Part shown: positions 1 through 7,006 of the stretch, piece after piece
Numbering within the stretch: the stretch's first letter is position 1
How the letters are laid out: the number at the start of each line of letters is the position of its first letter
Assembly: GCA_001586965.3 (NCBI GenBank)
Contig: LUCW03001807.1
Location: forward strand, 1-24,156
DNA length: 24,156 nucleotides
Reading direction: 5' to 3'
From: Sphaeroforma sirkka
Taxonomy: Eukaryota; Opisthokonta; Ichthyosporea; Ichthyophonida
Position numbers and translations under genes: made by a program
The notes under the pieces: generated by a model
Seen by the model: only the letters and a program-made list of their open reading frames with translations
Told to the model about the DNA's origin: nothing
Database searches by the model: none

Positions 1-363
1 ATATATTATGTCAGCAAGCACAAGTTTTGAATATGAACATAATCATTACGTTACTCAAATATAGTCTTTACACTAACTCAACTATCAAAGAGATATACAG
101 CCTGAAAAACATACTTTCGCTGGTTACCATGTCATTTCACTGAGAGGTTTCTGTCTGTGTATAGGTGTCGGATTGTTATCAGCATCTGGGACGAGGACGT
201 AATGATATCTGCAGACTGACAGGGCGGTGACAGGGCGAATTAAACTATGGAAGTTAGACTTTGTAACAATCTATTCTTTGAAAGACACATTTGAAAATGT
301 TCTATATTCATTCGATGCGCCACTGGAACCCCATACATACCGGCAAAACTTTAGACGAGGTCA
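1..363. other. Gene-free left flank
   Basis: No coding region is supported here. The stretch lies 3' of the minus-strand transposase gene that ends at 364. The only local structure noted is a ten-base direct repeat, TGACAGGGCG, at 217-226 and 228-237. No canonical AATAAA lies just downstream of the minus-strand stop, so the transcript end is not located. Confidence 0.5.
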
Positions 364-512
364 TTAAGAGGAAAACTTCCCTCTCCTTTTCATATATTGT
401 TTGATAATTTGATGTAAAGAAGCTCCTATTAATGCTCCTCCTGAATCAATTCTGCTTGATCCCATTGCGCCATCAGTTTCGCTATACACGTAGTAATGCG
501 TCTTACTTTTCC
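364..512 (-). CDS. Putative last exon on the minus strand
   Basis: After a CTGTTCACAG acceptor the minus strand is open for about 49 residues (GKSKTHYYVYSETDGAMGSS and then RIDSGGALIGASLHQIIKQY), with a basic end before TAA at 364-366. I recognise no domain. It may be the C-terminus of the transposase gene or of a different gene. The phases of the upstream tail exons do not join it cleanly. Confidence 0.35.
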
Positions 513-545
513 CTGTGAACAGATTTTTGTTATCTTTAAAAAAAA

Positions 546-850
546 TACAATATCCTTCTCTTATCATCATCGATACAATATTTTAAATGAAATCGAATAT
601 ACATACGTGGTATTTGACGTTGATGAAAGGCGCGCATCGTCAAGTTGGCATCTCCTGTACGGGCGAATCCTTAACTGGAGTCACTGTTTTGAGGTGTTTT
701 CGTTAAGTCACGATCGTTAACAACTAATCTCAATTCCTTCCTTTATCAGCATCAATTCAATATTTTTAAGAAATCGAATAGACATACGTGGCAGATGACG
801 TTGATGAAGGTGGCGCATCAGTCGTTGGCAAATCCCGTAGGGGTCGAATT
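546..850. repeat. Diverged tandem duplication of about 180 bases
   Basis: Two copies, about 546-666 and 727-848, share blocks such as ATCGAATA-ACATACGTGG, TGACGTTGATGAA and GGCGCATC. Similarity is roughly three quarters by eye. The duplication includes the tail exon and its GTATGT donor, so it is an exon duplication within the minus-strand gene. Confidence 0.65.
607..683 (-). pseudogene. Polar C-terminal tail exon, duplicated copy 2
   Basis: A minus-strand block between a CAAAACAG acceptor and a TACCAC|GTATGT donor reads LRIRPYRRCQLDDARLSSTS in the frame matching copy 1 (IRPLRDLPTTDAPPSSTSS). The phase offered by copy 1 would instead meet a TAA soon after the join, so the two are unlikely to be used in series as they stand. 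It is either a dead duplicate or an alternative exon. Confidence 0.35.
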
Positions 851-939
851 GATAACGGTGTCTTTTGTTGGTCCGCTGAGTGCGTCTTCGTTGGCGTTTG
901 TTTTTTGTCTGTGCGTTTGAGCAGGTGATTCGACGACGA
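788..939 (-). CDS. Polar C-terminal tail exon, copy 1
   Basis: A minus-strand block begins after a CTGATTTTCAG acceptor and ends at a GCCAC|GTATGT donor. It reads SSSNHLLKRTDKKQTPTKTH and closes with IRPLRDLPTTDAPPSSTSSA. The Ser/Thr/Pro-rich low-complexity composition is usual for MULE C-terminal tails. There is no recognisable fold. It is homologous to the exon at 607-683, including the bases around the donor. Confidence 0.4.
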
Positions 940-1195
940 CTGAAAATCAGTTACACAATATATCACAAGCAACAAACTCAACATTGCAATCACTGATAGT
1001 GTTCCTTACCTTGAACTTTCGTGATCTTTAATAGCTTTCGTATACCTCGAAGGTTCTTTAATTGATACGAGTTGTCGCTGTAAGAGAGTAACAGAAAAAA
1101 ATTAAGCAAGAGAAGTCACAAATGATTACACAAAGAGACTTCACATGGAGACTGACGAGTACGCGCAGAATCAAATAAATCAATAAACCACATAC

Positions 1196-1274
1196 TCTGC
1201 CATCGCAGGTGTTGATGTTATGGCCAGCTTCTCCACACGTCGAGCACGTTATAGTCTTCTTAAGTACATGATTT
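1196..1274 (-). CDS. CCHC zinc-knuckle exon of MULE transposase
   Basis: A 79-base minus-strand exon lies between a TTGTATCAG acceptor and a GGCAGA|GTATGT donor. It reads NHVLKKTITCSTCGEAGHNI and ends NTCDGR, a perfect C-x2-C-x4-H-x4-C knuckle. In MULE and retroviral-type proteins such knuckles bind nucleic acid; in MuDR-type transposases one often follows the SWIM finger, as here. The first 23 bases of this region are duplicated at 1303-1325. Confidence 0.6.
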
Positions 1275-1325
1275 CTGATACAATCATTGTGGAAATGGTG
1301 TGTATAGTCTTCTTAAGTACATGAT
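1250..1325. repeat. 23-base direct repeat at the zinc-knuckle exon edge
   Basis: TATAGTCTTCTTAAGTACAT plus GAT occurs at 1250-1272 and again, identical, at 1303-1325. On the minus strand each copy follows an AG acceptor-like dinucleotide (TATCAG and CATTAG, one base from the first copy and directly at the second), so the duplication looks like a copied exon 5' end. Confidence 0.75.
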
Positions 1326-1381
1326 CCTAATGTAATCAAAATGGAAAGAAGGTGTTTTCAATCTTGGTCTTTGAAAGAGCA

Positions 1382-1422
1382 CTGTTTTCTTAATTATCAC
1401 GCATCAAAACATAATTACTTAC
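1382..1422 (-). other. Candidate 41-base intron
   Basis: After the SWIM exon the minus strand has GTAAGTAATTATG, an internal TAATTAAG that could serve as a branch point, and an AAAACAG end, 41 bases in all. It separates the SWIM exon from a short block that reads SALSKTKIENTFFPF if the preceding phase is two. Confidence 0.4.
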
Positions 1423-1901
1423 CTACGAGATGACTTTTCGTACCGTTCTTCTTCGGGCGACCGCTGGTCTCGAGTAGGGACAGGGAAGCAGTGAATGCTG
1501 TTCCATATTTTCAAAGTCAAAGGACATCGATTGTCCCGTGAAACTGGTTTGCAAGATGTAAGTTTCCACCCAAAACAATCGCGAATACCAACATTTGTTA
1601 TACAGGATATAATCACTTGCGATATTATTCACGTTAGATACTTTAGCAATGGGCACAAAGCACTTCGCAGCATGCCCGCAAGGGATACCTTCAGACACAT
1701 GCAAATTGCAGCTCTCACAATCATAATTTCCCGAAAGCGTACCAGCTTGACTGAGCAGGTCTGAACTGTTGAACTGTGCGATTTGAAGTTTACCTGGCAA
1801 TCGAACCAATCTCCGTTTACAGCATTGCTCACGATAGTTACAGTACATGGTTTTAACTTATTGAGGTGGGCTATAGTCTTTTCTACTGCCCAGGGTGTAA
1901 C
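1423..1901 (-). CDS. SWIM zinc-finger exon(s) of MULE transposase
   Basis: After a TTTCTCCAG acceptor the minus strand reads VTPWAVEKTIAHLNKLKPCT, reaching NGDWFDCQ. The frame then changes at a 20-base GTAAAC...ACAG segment (1774-1793). It continues as FNSSDLLSQAGTLSGNYDCE with SCNLHVSEGIPCGHAAKC, a CxxC...CxH SWIM finger of the kind found C-terminal to MULE cores, where it is thought to help bind DNA or protein. The block ends at a GTAAGT donor at 1422. Its last 30 residues make better sense in a second frame (RDQRSPEEERYEKSSRR), so one indel near 1510-1600 is likely. Together with the knuckle exon this is the strongest evidence for the family assignment. Confidence 0.6.
1774..1793 (-). other. 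Candidate 20-base intron
   Basis: Reading the minus strand, GCCAG|GTAAACTTC...GCACAG|TTCAAC has a GT donor and AG acceptor. Removing exactly these 20 bases joins WFDCQ to FNSSDLLSQ and leads in frame into the SWIM finger. It is not a multiple of three, so it also accounts for the frame change. A chance indel close by would look the same. Confidence 0.35.
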
Positions 1902-2003
1902 CTGGAGAAATTAAATTCAAAAAAAAGCGTTTGTATACGTGCATAAATGTAAAAAACGGATTTGTCGATCAATCATGGTTGATTTGATATCAGTATTGCA
2001 TAC

Positions 2004-2215
2004 CTGCTTTCCTTCACTCTTGAGTTGCCTAGCTTCGTCCTGATACACTTTTCTTTTCCTCATATGCCAATTCGAATAGAGTATAAGCATATCTACTATA
2101 ATTGCACTTCTCATGTCCAGGTGCACAAAATTTGCTTGCTCTGTCAAAATTGCAGAGGTAAATACTTTTAGGGATGGTGATATGTAAATACTATTTTTCT
2201 TGGCGGCAGGGCAAG
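2004..2215 (-). CDS. Middle exon of MULE transposase (basic helix)
   Basis: The minus strand reads SAILTEQANFVHLDMRSAII and then a strongly basic helix (NWHMRKRKVYQDEARQLKSE), ending exactly at an AAGCAG|GTATGC donor (exon edge at 2004). The position between the core and the SWIM finger and the charged composition fit the linker helices of MULE transposases. The acceptor is not certain; the coding-like reading extends up to about 2215. It is open throughout. Confidence 0.45.
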
Positions 2216-2431
2216 TCACTGGTAAGTAAAGGACGAATTGTTTACGTGCCTACTACATTGGAAGTTATTTGACCATAAACAGAACCATAGCTGTTGTATA
2301 TCCGCATCTCAAGAGAGGAACCCCTTTGAATTTGAAAAGGTTAAATTAATTCAACTTAGTTAGTCCTACATATACAACAAAAATTGTATGATTGACGATT
2401 AACAAATCGGACTACACTACTAATTACATAC

Positions 2432-2644
2432 GTTTCTGGATCAGTGAATACTGCATTGTGTTCTCAACGAGCCTCCACGAATAGATAATTGGCGAATTCT
2501 TCCTTTCGGCTCTCCAAGTAATCCACAATCTTGTCTCCAAGCTCGTGGCTGTTTCTGTATACTCTTAGATTCATAAGTAAGCAAATATTAAACCAACCCA
2601 CAATTTGTGCATCAAGTGCAAGAATAGCCCATTCCGAGTCTTTC
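2432..2644 (-). pseudogene. Middle exon of MULE transposase (helical region)
   Basis: The minus strand encodes DSEWAILALDAQIVGWFNIC, followed by an Arg/Glu-rich segment reaching YLESRKEEFANYLF. It sits between a 22-base GTAAGT...TACAG candidate intron (2645-2666) and a GAAAC|GTATGT donor at 2432. This matches the all-helical stretch that follows the catalytic core in MULE proteins. A TGA interrupts the frame after VEAR, which could be a CGA-to-TGA change. Further upstream, 2667-2780 also reads as a short coding-like piece (GLLGRNDKPTHQSIVAMTKA), but its join to this exon is not resolved. Confidence 0.45.
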
Positions 2645-2666
2645 CTGTATACAAATAAATACTTAC
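2645..2666 (-). other. Candidate 22-base intron
   Basis: The minus strand carries GTAAGTATTTATTTG...TATACAG, a textbook donor and acceptor only 22 bases long, directly before the 2432-2644 exon. The upstream coding frame is not settled: one frame meets a TAG exactly at the donor. The call rests on the splice motifs alone. Confidence 0.25.
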
Positions 2667-2974
2667 CTAAGGGTGGTAGATGTATCCCTGTTCGGTAGCT
2701 GCTTTAGTCATAGCAACTATCGATTGATGAGTTGGTTTATCGTTTCTACCAAGTAGTCCTTTGTTCATCACGTTTTGATGATATGCAGTATACAAGTTCT
2801 AGCTTGAACTTGATGCACTGAATTTTCAATGCTCTGATGAATGCTTATTAAAACACAAATATACTTAATGAATAAATACTTGCTTTGCATTAAAAAATAT
2901 CAGATAAAAATTTGTCCCACTTGAAACATGGTATCGTAACTATATATTCAAAACGAAAATACTCTACCTTTTTT

Positions 2975-3503
2975 TTTTATCTACGAGGTACGCAGACATA
3001 TTAGGAAAACAACTATCAGAAAGCTCTTTGAATCTGTTCCAGTAGGTCACATTCTCTTTGCTCGCTGTCGAAATAGCTAACAACTCCAGATAACCATTAG
3101 TATTGTATGTGGCTATTAACATGTGCAGCATCAAACGCACCCCATTTTGGTAGATACTTATAAACTCGCTTCATGTCACCAAGTGCTCAGTAGATTCCGT
3201 CGTACATAGGAATATCGGTTTCTACGTAGGAACATATAGTCTTATACACTACGAATGTAGTGTCTAGGATCTTCATAAGAATATCTCTCACGGAGTCTGA
3301 TAGCTGCAACTGTTGTATGCGATCCAACAATGTACGGTTTGATAATGTTCTCATATGCCCTTTTAAATGTGATGGTTTGAGTATCAACCCTGCATGCGCT
3401 TGTAAAGCAGAATCAAGATACTTGACTGCCTTAGATTGTGGGACAGTATACTTGTCTAACACTTTTAAAGTTTCGCCGGTTTTGATTATCTTCATGTTGT
3501 ACT
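2975..3503 (-). pseudogene. MULE transposase catalytic-region exon
   Basis: The block begins just after a TTTATTTGCAG acceptor (exon edge at 3503) and runs about 105 residues (NMKIIKTGETLKVL...) before an in-frame TGA near 3187. The same frame then reads KWGAFDAAHVNSH. From about 3100 another frame continues NGYLELLAISTASKENVTYW and onward through FKELSDSCFPNMSAYLVD. FDxxH followed by a beta-rich segment and an ENxxxWxxF-like motif is the usual layout around the first catalytic aspartate of MULE transposases. The stop and the frame change show it is no longer functional as read. It is followed by a possible GTAGAG donor at the poly(A)-like tract near 2970. Confidence 0.55.
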
Positions 3504-3638
3504 CTGCAAATAAAACAGTAATAGAGTCAGGTTGGCAAAGTCCGACTACATCAATTTGTCATGAACAGTGCTAACACAAAATATATACAAACAAAATCCC
3601 AGTAATACGATATATTTTTTACGATATATTTTTGATAC

Positions 3639-3740
3639 CTCTTTTACGGTTTCGTTGGTAAAGTATGATTTGTCTCCTCTTTCGTATGTCGATACAGCCC
3701 TTTTTCTATTCGTTTTGCTAAGAATCAAACCTTGCAGCTA
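3639..3740 (-). CDS. Putative 5' exon of the MULE transposase gene
   Basis: A basic, polar stretch (LILSKTNRKRAV and onward) of about 33 residues is open on the minus strand and stops being coding-like at a GAG|GTATCA donor (exon edge at 3639). A CTTTAG acceptor-like sequence lies at its upstream side near 3740. I see no convincing ATG, so an earlier exon may exist or be lost. No domain is recognised. Assignment to the transposase rests on position, strand and splice-like edges only. Confidence 0.35.
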
Positions 3741-3794
3741 AAGATTAGTAGATAGAATTTGAGCAATGGTTATTCAATAATAAAGAGATTTGTT

Positions 3795-3914
3795 AACACT
3801 GCTACCACTACGACTGATACCGGGTCTTGCGACCACTATGACTGCGATTGCTGCTTACGACAAGCAAGGCTGAGGCTCTCGCCTGCGACCGCTAAACCTG
3901 CCGTTTTCGCCTGC
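3795..3914. repeat. Degenerate GC-rich short repeats
   Basis: Variants of a GCGACCACTAWGACTGCG motif occur near 3798 (GCTACCACTACGACTGAT), 3829 (GCGACCACTATGACTGCG) and 3886 (GCGACCGCTAAACCTGCC). TCGCCTGC is present near 3879, 3907 and 3938. The base composition is unlike the AT-rich surroundings. Confidence 0.5.
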
Positions 3915-3945
3915 AACTCGTCTTAAGTCTGACGCACTCGCCTGC

Positions 3946-3998
<53 letters not shown>

Positions 3999-4261
3999 GT
4001 ATATATATATGTATATGTGTGTCAATAAATACATTATAAATGTTTATATGTGTAAATAAATACGTATGTGTTTGTTAAAAAAAAAACCACTGCAGAGAGA
4101 ATAAAACTTGCGCCCAAAAGAACATTATCTTTGATAGTCACACATCTTTGCCGCTGCGCCATTGATATTGTGTAAATTTTGAAAAACAAAAATATAGCCC
4201 AATTTTTTTTGTAATTGGGTCGCAGGCGGAAAGAGCGGCAGACTTAGTGGTCGCAGGCGAG
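3878..4261. repeat. Inverted-repeat pair around a (TA)n array, MITE-like
   Basis: The left arm (3878-3914, CTCGCCTGCGACCGCTAAAC and on) pairs with the right arm (4222-4261, ending CTTAGTGGTCGCAGGCGAG) at roughly 85 percent by eye over about 37-40 bases. Between them are a long (TA)n tract, a GTGTAAATAAATA region and a short hairpin CCCAATT...AATTGGG near 4199-4219. The shape suggests a small non-autonomous DNA transposon, but no target-site duplication is seen and the arms resemble the local short repeats, so it may be a satellite scrap. The right arm alone is repeated in the second tandem unit near 5201-5226. Confidence 0.45.
3945..4020. repeat. (TA)n / TATG microsatellite
   Basis: About 75 bases of alternating TA with occasional G, grading into TATATGTATATGTGTG. 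It abuts the left edge of the 0.97 kb tandem duplication. Confidence 0.95.
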
Positions 4262-4274
4262 AATAAAAAAAAAA

Positions 4275-4500
4275 CTAATAATAATAAATGTTTAAAAAAA
4301 TCTCTGGGGTATTCTGTGGATTTCCTTCCGGCGGTGGATTTGGTTTAGGCTCCTGATTGTAGTATTTAGAACCTCTAAACAAATCGAGCCCAAAATTTCT
4401 TACCGCTGCATTCATTACATACCTCGGTGAGATTGTACCATCCGGTTTGGTCTTCATTACATCCGGAAAGTACGTTCCATACGTGTTTCGAAATACTCAT
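4275..4500. other. Unrecognised stretch in tandem unit 1 (copied at 5235-5462)
   Basis: The minus strand is open for 60 residues (TKPDGTISPRYVMNAAVRNF... then a Pro-rich NPPPEGNPQNTPEIF end). The plus strand is also protein-like across its right part (GEIVPSGLVFITSGKYVPYV). I do not recognise either and cannot say which, if any, was coding. Both copies are almost identical, so conservation between them gives no test. Confidence 0.2.
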
Positions 4501-4506
4501 GCCCGA

Positions 4507-4635
4507 TGTAAACTTCGATGGATATTTCTATGCTTTTAAACTATGTTATATATTAAGTCAGTTAGGATTTAGCAGTGGTAGCTTGTGTAAGAATGATTGG
4601 GACTGCCTCTTGGTAAGAGCCTTAATATCCTCGAT
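4507..4635 (-). repeat. LTR scrap of the A/B family, tandem unit 1
   Basis: About 130 bases match the 3' end of the family LTR in reverse (starting TGTAAACTTCGATGG and ending near CCTCGAT). It is antisense to the gag-like sequence that follows, so it is not a normal 5' LTR for element B. It is more diverged from the three full LTRs than they are from each other. Confidence 0.7.
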
Positions 4636-4892
4636 GGCGGCATTCCATTTCGTGAAATTTCATTGCATGCCTCGCCACTGAATGCCTCACCACCGAATGT
4701 TGGGGCGGAAGACACAAATGTTGGGGACGCCATAACTCGACAACGAGTGGTTGGACCTTCTCAATCTCGACGTCATTTGAACCGCAAAGATGAGCTTTTA
4801 AAGGAGCTAGCCGCTGCCGCAGTTTTCTGACCTTTGATCATATCCCACGTGGCCGATATTCTTCCTATACCTAAGAAAAAAAGAAATAACTA

Positions 4893-4963
4893 GCCGGGGT
4901 TCGAACCTGAGGCCCTCTGGTTTACCAGCCAACAGGGTTACCACTGAGCCAGTTACCGCTGGT
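4893..4963 (-). repeat. tRNA-like (SINE-head-like) sequence, tandem unit 1
   Basis: On the minus strand an A-box-like TGGCTCAGTGGTAA and a B-box GGTTCGAACCCC are spaced as in a tRNA, with a CTGGTAAACCAG arm between them. The arm folds with an eight-base loop rather than the normal seven, and the acceptor stem is poor, so it is not a working tRNA gene. It lies antisense to the gag-like sequence. Confidence 0.65.
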
Positions 4964-5467
4964 GAAGTGGGTAAAACCTCAAAATTCAATCTCTATAAGC
5001 TTTATAAATGTTTATATGTGTAAATAAATACGTATGTGTTTGTTAAAAAAAAAACCACTGCAGAGAGAATAAAACTTGCGCCCAAAAGAACATTATCTTT
5101 GATAGTCACACATCTTTGCCGCTGCGCCATTGATATTGTGTAAATTTTGAAAAAACAAAAATATAGCCCAATTTTTTTGTAATTGGGTCTGATGAGAGAG
5201 CGGCAGACTTAGTGGTCGCAGGCGAGAAAAAAAAAACTAATAATAATAAATGTTTAAAAAATCTCTGGGGTATTCTGTGGATTTCCTTCCGGCGGTGGAT
5301 TTGGTTTAGGCTCCTGATTGTAGTATTTAGAACCTCTAAACAAATCGAGCCCAAAATTTCTTACCGCTGCATTCATTACATACCTCGGTGAGATTGTACC
5401 ATCCGGTTTGGTCTTCATTACATCCGGAAAGTACGTTCCATACGTGTTTCGAAATACCCATGCCCGA

Positions 5468-5596
5468 TGTAAACTTCGATGGATATTTCTATGCTTTTAA
5501 ACTATGTTATATATTAAGTCAGTTAGGATTTAGCAGTGGTAGCTTGTGTAAGAATGATTGGGACTGCCTCTTGGTAAGAGCCTTAATATCCTCGAT
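5468..5596 (-). repeat. LTR scrap of the A/B family, tandem unit 2
   Basis: This is the second-unit copy of the same antisense LTR scrap, nearly identical to 4507-4635. It joins gag-like sequence at a CGATTGG/CGATGG junction, and the family gag region has ATCGATGG at the equivalent point, so short shared sequence may have guided the original rearrangement. Confidence 0.7.
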
Positions 5597-6398
5597 TGGC
5601 ATTCCATTTCGTGAAATTTCATTGCATGCCTCGCCACTGAATGCCTCACCACCGAATGTTGGGGCGGAAGACACAAATGTTGGGGACGCCATAACTCGAC
5701 AACGAGTGGTTGGACCTTCTCAATCTCGACGTCATTTGAACCGCAAAGATGAGCTTTTAAAGGAGCTAGCTGCTGCCGCAGTTTCTGACCCTTTGATCAT
5801 ATCCCACGTGGCCGATATTCTTCCTATACCTAAGAAAAAAGAAGTAACTAGCCGGGGTTCGAACCTGAGGCCCTCTGGTTTACCAGCCAACAGGGTTACC
5901 ACTGAGCCCAGTTACCGCTGGTGAAGTGGGTAAAAACCTCAAAATTCAATCTCTATAGCTTGGAAGCTACAATCGACCACCCCTCTCGACAAACCTAATC
6001 CTGTCAGAGGCTATGATCGTATGGGGATCGATGAGGCTTGCCACCCTCATAACATCGATCCTCATTTACCATTTAACCCTGGTAATCACGACTTTGGTAA
6101 TCGTTATACCAGCACCTCACTAGAGAGAGCACCCACTCTAGCACTGAAGACGAGGAGTGAGAACCAGACAACAACGTCTCAGGCTATTACGTTCTGGTAT
6201 GCAAGTCCTTGAGGACCGTCTATTGAATGACTCTGACCTTGACGATAAGAAAGCGGATAACATTCGCTATCTAATCGATAACAAGAGAAAGGAGATAGAC
6301 TCCATCTTGTCATTAGCAGCCCGTAGCACTGAGCGTGAACATCGTGAACGCTTCTGAACCAAGCTTTATAAAGCAGCTAGGTAACACGAAGGCTGAGG
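5597..6398 (+). pseudogene. Element B, left gag-like block
   Basis: This is plus-strand sequence matching the gag of element A: an Arg/Gln/Leu-rich helical segment (TRQRVVGPSQSRRHLNRKDE), the antisense tRNA-like stretch, then a His/Asn/Pro segment and an acidic helical segment (LNDSDLDDKKADNIRYLIDN). It stops abruptly at the first base of element A's LTR at 6399. Fossil and broken. Confidence 0.75.
5851..5922 (-). repeat. tRNA-like sequence, tandem unit 2
   Basis: This is the second-unit copy of the tRNA-like sequence with the same A-box-like and B-box blocks, antisense to gag. It is almost identical to 4893-4963 because of the recent duplication. Confidence 0.65.
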
Positions 6399-7005
6399 TG
6401 TAAACTTCGATGGAAATTACTAGGTTTCAAACTATATTAAACTAAAATACAATTTAGTCAGTTAGGATTTAGCAGTGGTAGCTTGTGTAAGAATGATCGG
6501 GACTGCCTCTTGTTAAGAGCCTAAATATCCTCGATCACTGGGGCGTACCTCTAGCTGTTCTTTTATTGAATAATTTTCTACTAGAAGTACTAAGTGTTCA
6601 TGACCACATGCCTAATTTGTAGATAGACATAATAACGTAAGTCACGTTAATACATTAGCTGATATAAATAAAGTTCCATCTGAAGAAAAGTTAAAAAAAA
6701 AAAAAAGACTTATTGGATTTTGGAGATTGGCGGGAGGACCAAAATCTATAAGTAGTAGTTCGGAGATCGTAAAATTTAGTTTATAATATCCTACATCTAC
6801 TAATGTCTCAAATAGGTCCAAGTAGATGAGTTATACCAAATACTCAGGCTATTGAGGCTATTGGAGCCATCAAAGTGAATTTAGAACACTTTGGAAATAT
6901 TGGAAAAAGAGCTTGTATTAAATTATTTAAAAAATACAAATAAAAACCAATGTATTATCTCAATTGATCTTGATATTTTAGACTGACGGAGGCCGTATTT
7001 CTACA
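6399..7005 (-). repeat. Element A 3' LTR
   Basis: A 607-base repeat ending in TG...CA, matched along its whole length by 10640-11237 and, inverted, by 16369-16963. On its inner side the minus strand has ACTGGGGGGCTA, the polypurine-type primer site expected just before a 3' LTR. The outer edge abuts element B gag at 6398. Confidence 0.9.
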
Positions 7006-7006
7006 T

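Larger units (their letters stand above)
364..3740 (-). mobile_element. Decayed Mutator-like (MULE) DNA transposon, transposase gene
   Basis: Successive minus-strand coding blocks read in the order expected of a MULE transposase: an N-terminal region, a core with a FDAAH motif and a conserved tail ending in a TYWNRFKEL-like segment, alpha-helical middle exons, a SWIM zinc finger (CxC...PCGHA type), then a CCHC zinc knuckle (CSTCGEAGHNINTC). This SWIM plus knuckle pairing is typical of MuDR/FAR1-type proteins, which cut and paste DNA in the nucleus. Many block edges carry GTAAGT, GTATGT or GTATGC donors and AG acceptors, so the gene is probably spliced. It is broken: an in-frame TGA follows the codons for DGIY near 3187, the frame changes near 3100, and a TGA interrupts the 2432-2644 block. 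I found no terminal inverted repeats, so the element edges are unknown. A domesticated or host ZSWIM-like gene is the main alternative. Confidence 0.6.
4034..5957. repeat. Tandem duplication, two units of about 0.97 kb
   Basis: Unit 1 runs from about 4034 to 4999 and unit 2 from about 5002 to 5957, offset by 968 at the left edge. They differ by only a few substitutions and short indels, so the duplication is recent compared with the other repeats here. Each unit holds, in order, an AT-rich segment, the right arm of the inverted-repeat element, an unrecognised stretch, an antisense LTR scrap, a gag-like stretch and an antisense tRNA-like sequence. Unit 2 runs on into further gag-like sequence; unit 1 ends at the junction near 5000. 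Confidence 0.85.

Noticed and set aside
1-4264. Terminal inverted repeats for the MULE, using 203-240 and 4222-4261
   Set aside because: The weakly similar blocks are in the same direction, not inverted, and the match is short.
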